Positions 1 to 5,397 of a stretch of DNA of 5,422 nucleotides are shown here, piece by piece; the stretch's first letter is position 1, and every line of letters begins with the position of its first letter. The stretch spans positions 1 to 5,422 of the forward strand of contig JBKGVB010000023.1 of NCBI GenBank assembly GCA_046462475.1. Reading direction: 5' to 3'. A program made the position numbers and the translations under genes. Below the pieces are notes generated by a model. It did not search any database. It was not told the origin of the DNA and saw only the letters and a program-made list of their open reading frames with translations. This DNA comes from JASLCR01 sp046462475 (GTDB lineage Bacteria; Patescibacteriota; Saccharimonadia; Saccharimonadales; Saccharimonadaceae).

Positions 1-16
1 CAAGGTGGATTTCTCT

Positions 17-40
17 AGTCTATTACCACGGTAGTAGACT
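17..40. repeat. Inverted repeat / hairpin near left edge
   Basis: Positions 17-26 and 31-40 form a 10-bp stem, nine Watson-Crick pairs plus one T-G pair (23/34), closed by a CACG tetraloop (27-30). No T-run follows on either strand, so it does not look like an intrinsic terminator. On the minus strand it would be the second hairpin in a transcript from the putative promoter at 116-145. It could belong to the leader RNA of a gene beyond the left edge or be a protein-binding palindrome. The structure is seen directly; no function can be assigned. Confidence 0.4.
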
Positions 41-75
41 GTCTGAATTCCATATCTAGATTCGTTAGGAAATCA

Positions 76-109
76 TGTACACTATTGCCCCTTCAGGACA
101 CTTCGTACA
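76..109 (-). other. Two-tier hairpin, possible 5' leader RNA
   Basis: Read on the minus strand, 109-105 pairs with 80-76 (TGTAC with GTACA) and 100-96 pairs with 90-86 (TGTCC with GGGCA, one G-T pair). An asymmetric internal loop separates the two stems, and the apical loop is TGAAG (95-91). The structure begins right where transcription from the -10 box at 121-116 would start, so the RNA would open with this hairpin. It matches no RNA family that I recognise. I found no credible coding frame in 1-116, so a structured leader for a gene beyond the left edge is a possibility, not a demonstrated one. Confidence 0.3.
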
Positions 110-115
110 CCTTAT

Positions 116-145
116 ATTATACACCTACGCGCCCGCTCACTCCAA
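116..145 (-). promoter_or_regulatory. Putative sigma70-type promoter reading off the left edge
   Basis: On the minus strand TTGGAG (145-140) lies 18 bp before a perfect TATAAT (121-116). The start would be near 110-107. The -10 box contains the stop codon of the M50 protease gene (119-117), so the promoter is embedded in that gene's 3' end. The -35 box matches the consensus only in its TTG half. A perfect -10 hexamer can occur by chance in AT-rich sequence, so confidence is modest. Confidence 0.35.
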
Positions 146-773
146 AAACATGAGCAAAAATATTCAAAAAGAAATCGAGTGCACCAACCATATATGTGCC
201 GAGCATTGACCCAGCAAAAATCACTAAAATAAACACGAAAATAAGTCCATATTGCTCAACTACTTCCATACCGCGCCGCACAAAATCTGGCGCAAGCGCA
301 TATAGTACGCGCGATCCATCGAGTGGCGGAATAGGCAAAATATTGAATATAAAGAAGCCAAGGTTAACAAAGACCCCTGTCAATACGACCTGCGCCCCAA
401 GTCCGCTCTGCGGCTGACCCGATAGCACCCAAACGCCAAAAAGAACAAATGCTATCACGAAATTCGTCAATGGACCGGCAAGCGCAATTAACGCTGCGCC
501 CCATTCGTCATACTTCACCCGCATAGGATTAAATGGTACTGGTTTTGCACCACCAAAAATAGGCCCACCAATCATTGCCAATACAAGTGGAAGCAAGATC
601 GTCAAAAATGGATCAATATGTTTTATTGGATTTAGCGTTAATCTTCCCTGTAACTTTGCCGTATCATCTCCAAGCCAATACGCCACAAACCCGTGCATTG
701 CCTCATGAAGTGTCATCGAAAAAAGAATGACAACCAGTACGATAATGAGATAAGTAATGTCCACTGCTATCAA
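117..773 (-). CDS. Site-2 protease family (M50) membrane metalloprotease
   Basis: A 218-residue polytopic protein of the SpoIVFB/S2P-like M50 family. It is predicted to act in the cytoplasmic membrane, cleaving transmembrane or juxtamembrane substrates. The zinc motif HEAMH is at residues 23-27 inside the first hydrophobic segment. The third ligand is expected to be D152 in NILPIPPLDGSR (144-155). GPLTNF (100-105) is also characteristic of the family. Hydrophobic segments lie near 8-32, 56-74, 92-117, 127-150 and 174-207. No PDZ or CBS domain is present, so this is the minimal core form. The start is uncertain. TTG (773-771) directly follows an in-frame stop, and the nearest strong Shine-Dalgarno (794-788) is 14-16 nt away. 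GTG at codon 4 (764-762) is the alternative. The gene is divergent from rpmB. The substrate cannot be inferred. Family assignment is firm. Confidence 0.9.
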   Translation of the reverse strand: MIAVDITYLIIVLVVILFSMTLHEAMHGFVAYWLGDDTAKLQGRLTLNPIKHIDPFLTILLPLVLAMIGGPIFGGAKPVPFNPMRVKYDEWGAALIALAGPLTNFVIAFVLFGVWVLSGQPQSGLGAQVVLTGVFVNLGFFIFNILPIPPLDGSRVLYALAPDFVRRGMEVVEQYGLIFVFILVIFAGSMLGTYMVGALDFFLNIFAHVFGVSGRVGV

Positions 774-794
774 TTATACCGTATATTCTCCTCC
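773..794 (-). promoter_or_regulatory. Conflicting start signals of the M50 gene (distant SD and TATAAT)
   Basis: On the minus strand a strong Shine-Dalgarno, AAAGGAGGAG (797-788), lies 14-16 nt before the TTG codon, longer than usual. A perfect -10 hexamer, TATAAT (778-773), overlaps the start codon itself, with no good -35 box upstream. The two readings exclude each other: transcription from this TATAAT would omit the SD and give an almost leaderless message starting near the codon-4 GTG. The SD reading needs a promoter further upstream, possibly the palindromic -10 at 832-841. Confidence 0.35.
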
Positions 795-808
795 TTTACT
801 TACCCCTA

Positions 809-841
809 TTGACCCTTTCGTTAAAATCCGCTACAATTGTA
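809..841 (+). promoter_or_regulatory. rpmB promoter with palindromic -10 region
   Basis: TTGACC (809-814) and TACAAT (832-837) are separated by exactly 17 bp, five of six matches to each sigma70 consensus hexamer. Transcription should start near 844, giving a leader of about 30 nt before rpmB. The -10 box lies in a perfect 10-bp palindrome, TACAATTGTA (832-841), so an identical TACAAT is present on the minus strand (841-836), facing the divergent M50 gene. Whether the minus copy is used is inference, since its -35 region is poor. Confidence 0.75.
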
Positions 842-874
842 CGAGTTTGTAACATAACTTTAAGGAGTAAAGAA

Positions 875-1090
875 ATGGCAGCACGCTGCGAACTTACCGG
901 TAAAGGTAAACAATTCGGCCACAATGTGAGCTTCTCTTTGCGTCGCACAAAGCGCGTCTTTAAGCCAAACCTACAGAAGAAAACTTTTGTAGTAGACGGC
1001 AAGAAAGTCACTATGACGCTTTCGACACAGGCTATCCGTACTCTTAAGAAAAAGGGTATTTTGGGAGCTCCAGTAAACGTAAAAGGTTAA
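875..1090 (+). CDS. rpmB: 50S ribosomal protein L28
   Basis: A 71-residue basic protein of the large ribosomal subunit. The N-terminus MAARCELTGKGKQFGHNVS matches the L28 signature of a cysteine-containing start, TGK, then a G-N-S/V-S segment. It is followed by the RRTKRVFKPNLQ core (residues 24-35) and the C-terminal STQAIRTLKKKGI. Only one cysteine is present, so the zinc-binding four-cysteine form is excluded. Length is typical (about 60-80). ATG at 875 is chosen over an upstream ATG at 809 because AAGGAG (862-867) lies 7 nt before it and the promoter elements occupy 809-837. It is monocistronic: it has its own promoter, a terminator right after it, and faces the thrS cluster head-on. L28 commonly stands beside other ribosomal genes such as rpmG; here it stands alone. 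Confidence 0.95.
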   Translation: MAARCELTGKGKQFGHNVSFSLRRTKRVFKPNLQKKTFVVDGKKVTMTLSTQAIRTLKKKGILGAPVNVKG

Positions 1091-1105
1091 ATAACAGAGC
1101 CTTTT

Positions 1106-1141
1106 AAAAATATCCGTCCCACATGAGACGGATATTTTTTT
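1106..1141. terminator. Bidirectional intrinsic terminator between rpmB and the MBL gene
   Basis: ATATCCGTC (1110-1118) pairs perfectly with GACGGATAT (1127-1135) around an 8-nt loop. The stem is extended by A-T pairs from AAAA (1106-1109) and TTTT (1136-1139). The plus strand ends in a T7 run (1135-1141) and the minus strand in T5 (1110-1106), so it can stop both rpmB and the convergent operon that ends at 1156. Confidence 0.9.
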
Positions 1142-1155
1142 GCTAATAAACGTGT

Positions 1156-1791
1156 CTAGCTGCGAGTAACTTCTTCAACGGTCAACACAGTTGGCAAGCT
1201 GCCGCGAGACTTTACTTTCAATTTTGCAGTTGACTCGGCAGGCGCCCCAAGCTCTTTTGTAAACACCTCAAGCGTATCCTGTGGGACCTCGTATTTCAAG
1301 CTGTCGTCGGCATAATGCACTGGAATCACCGTCTTCGCCTCAACCGTACGCACAACCTGAGCAGCACTGGTCGCATCGAGCGTATATCCACCGCCACCGA
1401 CTGGAAGAATCAACACATCAAGCACGCCAAGTCCTTCAAGTTGCTCTTCGGACAACTTACTGTCTACATTGCCAAGGATCCCGATTCGCACGTCACCGAT
1501 CTCCACTCGGTACATCGTGCCCGCCTTAGGCTGGTCAGGCGTATCAATATGACGTTGAGCTGGAATACCTCGGATTGAGAAATCGGCGACTTCATACTCA
1601 CCCGGTCCCTCTACGTTAAGCATTGCTCCTTCATCATTTGTCGCAAACCGTTCCTCTGTAGCAAGAACGACTACACCCTTTGTCGCCACATCTTTCAGCC
1701 CAACAAGCGACTGCTTTGGATCAGTAACTAATTTCGCCTTCTTGGTGCTAATTACTACGGTATTTCCGCCCTTGTATTCAATATCGAACAT
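1156..1791 (-). CDS. MBL-fold (UlaG/COG2220-like) protein with altered metal site
   Basis: A 211-residue cytosolic protein resembling the Lactamase_B_3 / UlaG-like metallo-beta-lactamase-fold family. Family landmarks in order are a short N-terminal strand, TDP (residues 23-25), GPGEYEV (62-68), IRGIPA (73-78), ILGNVDSKLSEEQL (105-118), LILPVGGG (127-134), TLDA (137-140) and VIPVHY (155-160). The zinc motif expected as HxHxDH reads TEERFAT (45-51), with no histidine or aspartate. The following GD motif is GN (107-108). Only H81 and the terminal H159 could still bind metal. It may therefore be catalytically inactive or use an altered site; hydrolase activity should not be assumed. ATG at 1791 has AGGAGG 4 nt upstream. 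It is the last gene of the cluster, 13 nt after the winged-helix gene. Substrate unknown. Confidence 0.8.
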   Translation of the reverse strand: MFDIEYKGGNTVVISTKKAKLVTDPKQSLVGLKDVATKGVVVLATEERFATNDEGAMLNVEGPGEYEVADFSIRGIPAQRHIDTPDQPKAGTMYRVEIGDVRIGILGNVDSKLSEEQLEGLGVLDVLILPVGGGGYTLDATSAAQVVRTVEAKTVIPVHYADDSLKYEVPQDTLEVFTKELGAPAESTAKLKVKSRGSLPTVLTVEEVTRS

Positions 1792-1804
1792 TATTCCTCC
1801 TGTT

Positions 1805-2398
1805 TCAGCTGTTCAGTATTTTTTCTTCATCACGCAGCACTACATGCTTACTTGCAACCAGCTCAGTAATAAAGCGGTCTCGTATACTTAATCGGTAATA
1901 AAACTCGTCATATGGTATGACACTGTAGTTCAGCTCCCTGCCCTCTGACTTTTCGAGCGCTTTGATAAAAGCCTTCAGTTTTGCCGGTGTCGGCTTACCA
2001 ACAAGCAGAAGGTCAACCTCACTACCTGAGTTCTGCACAAATACACCAGACAGCAGTGCGAGCTTAATATTACCTAGCTCATCCAGCTTGCCTTGCCAAT
2101 CTAATGTAGAAGGCGTTGTTTTTTGCACACCAGACTTATCCGTTGCGTCACCAAATATGTCGCGCAGCGGAACATAATATTCATAGCGTTGATTCACTTC
2201 ATAGTAAAGCTTATTGTCTGCAGTATCACTTTTGATGATCCCAACAGTAAGCATGTTCGAAAGTTCGCGACGTACCGAATTAATTTGCTCATCGATAAGG
2301 CGCGTAATCTCCCGTACGTAAAAAGACTTACCAGGATTATTCAAAAACAGGTGTAGCAATTTTACTCGCGTCTTTGAACCAAATAATGCGTCGATCAT
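1805..2398 (-). CDS. Winged-helix protein with MNT nucleotidyltransferase-like C-terminus
   Basis: A 197-residue protein with two parts (numbered from this start). Residues 1-72 look like a winged-helix DNA-binding domain: GSKTRVKLLHLFLNN, the recognition-helix region YVREITRLIDEQINSVRREL, then a beta wing near KLYYEVN. Residues 105-197 resemble a minimal MNT-type nucleotidyltransferase: LLSGVFVQ, the acidic pair EVDLLLVG, and an ELNYSVIPYDEF segment. The canonical GS and third carboxylate are not evident, so the fold may bind nucleotide or a partner without transferase activity. Similar fusions recur in CPR genomes, usually called transcriptional regulators. ATG at 2398 is preferred over ATG at 2425 because only the former has a Shine-Dalgarno. 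TGA is the stop. It lies 40 nt after miaA and 13 nt before the MBL gene. Its targets are unknown; autoregulation is only possible. Confidence 0.75.
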   Translation of the reverse strand: MIDALFGSKTRVKLLHLFLNNPGKSFYVREITRLIDEQINSVRRELSNMLTVGIIKSDTADNKLYYEVNQRYEYYVPLRDIFGDATDKSGVQKTTPSTLDWQGKLDELGNIKLALLSGVFVQNSGSEVDLLLVGKPTPAKLKAFIKALEKSEGRELNYSVIPYDEFYYRLSIRDRFITELVASKHVVLRDEEKILNS

Positions 2399-2400
2399 TT

Positions 2401-2407
2401 CCTCTCC
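2401..2407 (-). promoter_or_regulatory. Ribosome-binding site fixing the winged-helix gene start
   Basis: GGAGAGG on the minus strand places GGAG 5 nt before ATG 2398-2396. The upstream in-frame ATG (2425-2423) is preceded by AT-rich sequence without a Shine-Dalgarno, so the longer 206-residue reading is less likely. Confidence 0.6.
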
Positions 2408-2438
2408 GAATACTATTTGTACCATAATATCACAAATT

Positions 2439-3191
2439 TTATTCAGAGGCGATACGGGAAGCGATATAATACCTCACCTCTGATAAATCACACCACTCGA
2501 TAAATGGATTCGGACGAAACCATGTCATTTGCCGTTTCGCCAGTTGCCAATCTTCCGTTGTAAATTTCTCTACTGACTTTTCGATCGTTAACTCTTTCTC
2601 TAGATACGCACGGACGATTGGATATATATTTCCGGTCATAGCAGGACTCTCCCAACCATATTTTTTGCCCAATTTAGTTGCTTCCTCCACAACACCATTT
2701 GAAAATAATTGTTCGGCTCGCAAAGCAATTCTTTGTCGTAATACTTCTTTATGCGTAGCAATACCCACAACAATTACATTCTTTATCGGGTTTTTACGCC
2801 AATCTATAGGACCTTCTTTCGAGCGAGCAAAGTCAAAATTAAACAGAACACTATCAACATATAAGCCCGTTCCGCCAACCAAGATAGGGATATGACCTCT
2901 AGCACGGATCTCAGCTATTTTTTCAAGGGTATACGCTTTGAAATCCGCTACAGTAAAGTACTCTCCTGGTAATATGAGATCGAGACCAAAATGAGGAACT
3001 TGCGCTTGCTCATCAAGACTCGGCTTAGCTGTGCCGATATCCATCTCCTTGTAAATCGTCCGCGAATCAGCACAAATGATTTCCCCACCATACTGCTTGG
3101 CAACCTCAATCGCTATAGCAGTTTTACCACTAGCCGTTGGGCCGACAATTACAATAAGCGGAGGTTCGGATCGTACTCCTGAGGTCGCCAT
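2439..3191 (-). CDS. miaA: tRNA dimethylallyltransferase, short form
   Basis: Transfers dimethylallyl from DMAPP to N6 of A37 in tRNAs reading UNN codons, making i6A37. The protein has 250 residues; bacterial MiaA usually has about 300-316. Visible motifs are the P-loop GPTASGKT (17-24), the catalytic-aspartate segment DSRTIYKEMDIGTAKP (42-57), the HFGLDLILPGE segment (67-77), VGGTGLY (105-111) and the C-terminal AKRQMTWFR (218-226). Only about 28 residues join GGTGLY to the next core strand (VIVVGIA, 139-145). From memory of E. coli MiaA, the helical insertion that grips the anticodon stem-loop is about 50-65 residues longer there, so most of it is missing. The catalytic core seems intact. 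ATG 3191 is supported by GGAG (3202-3199) with 7-nt spacing and produces a 43-nt out-of-frame overlap with atl, implying translational coupling. Confidence 0.92.
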   Translation of the reverse strand: MATSGVRSEPPLIVIVGPTASGKTAIAIEVAKQYGGEIICADSRTIYKEMDIGTAKPSLDEQAQVPHFGLDLILPGEYFTVADFKAYTLEKIAEIRARGHIPILVGGTGLYVDSVLFNFDFARSKEGPIDWRKNPIKNVIVVGIATHKEVLRQRIALRAEQLFSNGVVEEATKLGKKYGWESPAMTGNIYPIVRAYLEKELTIEKSVEKFTTEDWQLAKRQMTWFRPNPFIEWCDLSEVRYYIASRIASE

Positions 3192-3499
3192 CGCCGTTCT
3201 CCAAAATTATCTACTTTATACTCAGTGCACGTAATACCGTCTTGCTCCAGCATTTGACGCTGCACTTCCTGTCCGCCATGATATCCAATCGCCAGCCCAC
3301 CCTCTTTATTCACCAGGCGGTGCCACGGCAGATTATCTGGACCTTGATGGGCAATCCCACCCACGATTCTTGCCGCGCGCGGCTGTCCTGCCATAGCTGC
3401 AAGATCACCATAGGTTGTCACCTTATCCCGAGGAAGCTCGCCCATCAACTGATAGACCCTCTCACGAAACCCTTTGCCTAATTCGATCTCACTATCCAT
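3149..3499 (-). CDS. Alkyltransferase-like protein (ATL), MGMT family
   Basis: A 116-residue protein with the DNA-binding MGMT/Ogt C-terminal domain. In methyltransferases the active site is PCHRV; here it is PWHRLV (residues 58-63), with W59 replacing the reactive cysteine. This defines the alkyltransferase-like group (E. coli YbaZ, S. pombe Atl1). Those proteins bind and flip O6-alkylguanine and hand it to nucleotide excision repair instead of repairing it. Other landmarks are VTTYGDLAAMAG (27-38), the expected arginine-finger helix RAARIVGG (41-48), IAHQGPDNLPWHR and GGLAIGYHGG (67-76). The start follows the thrS stop by 3 nt and has only a weak Shine-Dalgarno, suggesting coupling to thrS translation. 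The last 14 codons overlap the start of miaA. Family assignment is firm; the repair role is known from homologues only. Confidence 0.9.
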   Translation of the reverse strand: MDSEIELGKGFRERVYQLMGELPRDKVTTYGDLAAMAGQPRAARIVGGIAHQGPDNLPWHRLVNKEGGLAIGYHGGQEVQRQMLEQDGITCTEYKVDNFGERRWRPQEYDPNLRLL

Positions 3500-3502
3500 A
3501 AC

Positions 3503-5341
3503 CTAAAGCGCTTCCAAATACTCCTTGAGATTATCAAGAGCAACTTTCTCTTCACCACTCTGGGTGCGAGCACTCACTTCTCTGGCTTCTTTATCTTTTG
3601 GACCGACAATGAGCTGAATCGGGATCTTCATAGCTGTTGCCTCCCGAATTTTCTTGCCGAGGCTTTCATTACGATCATCCGTTGTAAATCGTACTTCGTT
3701 ATATTTCACTGGTTTCATCAACACTAACTCTGATAGTATCGATGTTATTTCTTCAACATAGTCCATAACGGTGTCGTTGATCGTCAAAATACGAAGCTGC
3801 TCTGGCGCAAGCCAGAATGGGAACCAGCCACCAGTATGCTCAATAAACACCGACAGGAATCGCTCAATAGACCCAAGCAATGCACAGTGAATCATTATAG
3901 GTTGCTGCTTCGATCCGTCTTCTGCCGCATAGACAAGTTCGAATCGCTCGGGCTGCACAAAATCAAGCTGCACAGTCGCCACCTGATGCTCGCGCCCAAT
4001 CGCGTCAGTTGCCATAAAGTCGATTTTCGGACCATAAAAGGCCGCTTCACCGTCCTGCTCAAAATACTCGAGTTGATTCTTTTCGACTGCCGCCTTGAGC
4101 TGCTTTTGAGCAGACTCCCATAGTTGCAAATCACCGAGATAACCGTCGCTATCATCACGATAACTCAACCGGACACGCAGCTTCATGCCAATCGTCTCAT
4201 ACAGTTCTCGAGCGCTTGCAAGCAGTCCATCAATTTCTTGCTCAATCTGGTCAGGACGCGCAAAGACATGACTATCATCCTGTGTGAGAGAGCGGACACG
4301 ATTCAAGCCGCCAAGCTCACCCGTCTTCTCGTCACGATAATCAGTCGTTGTTTCGAGAAAACGAATTGGCATATCCCGGTAACTTCTAGGCTGAGACGCA
4401 TAAATCTGGGTATGATGCGGGCAATTCATTGGCTTTAGTGCCATCTTGTCGTCAGTTTCCTGACTGGTTACAAGAAAGAGCTCATCGCCAAACTTCGCCC
4501 AGTGCCCACTCATTTCATAGAGCGCCGTTTTAGTAATATTCGGCGTCCACACTTTTGTAAAACCCTTTGCTTCACGCAGTTGGTTTGAAAATTGCGCAAC
4601 CTTTTCGCGCAAAACCGTGCCGCGTGGAGTGAAAAGTGGCAAACCAGCACCAACAAGTGGTGACATCGTGTAGAGGTCCAGCTCCTTACCAAGCTTACGG
4701 TGATCGCGCTTTTTGGCTTCTTCAAGCATAGTAATATATTCATCGAGCTCTTCTTGGGTTGCAAACGCTACACCATATAGTCGCTGCATTTGAGGATTCT
4801 TCTCATTGCCACGCCAGTAGGCACCAGCAACCCGCATCAGCTTGAAAGCACCAACCTTCCCAGTCGACTCCGCGTGCGGACCGCGACAAAGATCGGTAAA
4901 GTCGCCATCAGTGTAAAATGACACATCAACCACGCTCTGAACTGGATAATGCGGCACGCCACCAACTCCTGCCGGAAGCTCCATACCCATAACGGCCGCG
5001 TCTAGTTCGCTCGCGAGAGTCGTCCCCTCACGCTTGAGGTCATTAAGAAGCTCTACCTTATAAGGCTGATCCGCACCCTTTGCCCACTCAAGCGCATCAT
5101 CAATCGGCTTTTCACTGCGCTCAAATGCATAGTCGGCGGCAATAATCTTACGCATTTCTTTTTCAATCTTTTTGAAATCGGCTTCAGATATCTTCGTCGC
5201 GCCAAGATCAATATCATAATAGAAACCATTCTCGACTACCGGACCAACACCAAACTTCGCCTCGGGCCAGAGATGCTGCACCGCCTGTGCAGTAATATGT
5301 GCCAGGCTATGTCGCATTGCATATAATTGTTCTTCGTTCAT
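3503..5341 (-). CDS. thrS: Threonyl-tRNA synthetase lacking the TGS domain
   Basis: A class II synthetase of 612 residues that charges tRNA(Thr) in the cytosol. The editing (N2) domain comes first: HSLAH (11-15) and CRGPH (152-156) hold the H/H/C/H residues that clear Ser-tRNA(Thr). The catalytic domain follows: motif 1 around LFTPRGTVLREKV (236-248), zinc ligands C307, H358 and H485, motif 2 from RFLETTTDYRDE (327-338) through RVRSLTQDD, and motif 3 GSIERF (490-495). An anticodon-binding domain fills about 515-612. The usual N-terminal TGS domain (about 60 residues) is absent. The start is secure: AAGGAGG lies 5 nt before ATG 5341 and an in-frame TAA sits at 5356-5354. The editing domain has roughly 30 extra residues before CRGPH (about 104-140). 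It heads the operon behind a T-box leader. Confidence 0.97.
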   Translation of the reverse strand: MNEEQLYAMRHSLAHITAQAVQHLWPEAKFGVGPVVENGFYYDIDLGATKISEADFKKIEKEMRKIIAADYAFERSEKPIDDALEWAKGADQPYKVELLNDLKREGTTLASELDAAVMGMELPAGVGGVPHYPVQSVVDVSFYTDGDFTDLCRGPHAESTGKVGAFKLMRVAGAYWRGNEKNPQMQRLYGVAFATQEELDEYITMLEEAKKRDHRKLGKELDLYTMSPLVGAGLPLFTPRGTVLREKVAQFSNQLREAKGFTKVWTPNITKTALYEMSGHWAKFGDELFLVTSQETDDKMALKPMNCPHHTQIYASQPRSYRDMPIRFLETTTDYRDEKTGELGGLNRVRSLTQDDSHVFARPDQIEQEIDGLLASARELYETIGMKLRVRLSYRDDSDGYLGDLQLWESAQKQLKAAVEKNQLEYFEQDGEAAFYGPKIDFMATDAIGREHQVATVQLDFVQPERFELVYAAEDGSKQQPIMIHCALLGSIERFLSVFIEHTGGWFPFWLAPEQLRILTINDTVMDYVEEITSILSELVLMKPVKYNEVRFTTDDRNESLGKKIREATAMKIPIQLIVGPKDKEAREVSARTQSGEEKVALDNLKEYLEAL

Positions 5342-5360
5342 GTGAACCTCCTTTTAATAT

Positions 5361-5397
5361 AAAAAGCACGCATATCGTATTAGAACGTGCGTGCCTC
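5361..5397 (-). terminator. Terminator-like hairpin in the thrS leader
   Basis: On the minus strand GCACGCA (5394-5388) pairs perfectly with TGCGTGC (5372-5366), followed at once by T5 (5365-5361). The base can extend by three weaker pairs (5397-5395 with 5363-5365). An inner CGT/ACG stem (5387-5385 with 5378-5376) can also form. It lies 20 nt before the thrS start codon, where a T-box transcription terminator is expected. It does not share bases with the visible antiterminator stem. Confidence 0.75.

Noticed and set aside
17..40. Hairpin at 17-40 as terminator of the M50 gene
   Set aside because: No T-run follows on the minus strand, and it lies about 80 nt after the stop codon.
3..59. Plus-strand open frame ending at TAG 57-59, as a possible gene tail entering from the left
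   Set aside because: Only 18 codons are visible, with no recognisable motif; the same bases form a strong hairpin. Too short to support.
809..874. Upstream ATG extending the rpmB frame by 22 residues
   Set aside because: The segment contains the promoter and leader. The extension does not resemble L28, and a good Shine-Dalgarno precedes the ATG at 875.
1281..1578. Plus-strand open frames opposite the MBL gene
   Set aside because: They are antisense shadows of a well-supported gene, with no Shine-Dalgarno and no recognisable protein features.
2423..2425. Upstream ATG giving a 206-residue winged-helix protein
   Set aside because: No Shine-Dalgarno precedes it, while ATG 2398 has GGAG at 5 nt. 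The first nine residues add no recognisable domain. Not fully excluded.
2399..2438. Possible internal promoter in the miaA/winged-helix gap (TATTAT- and TAGTAT-like hexamers)
   Set aside because: No -35 box at suitable spacing; AT-rich sequence gives such hexamers by chance.
3836..4764. Open frames on both strands inside thrS
   Set aside because: They lie in alternate frames of a full, motif-complete ThrRS and have atypical composition.
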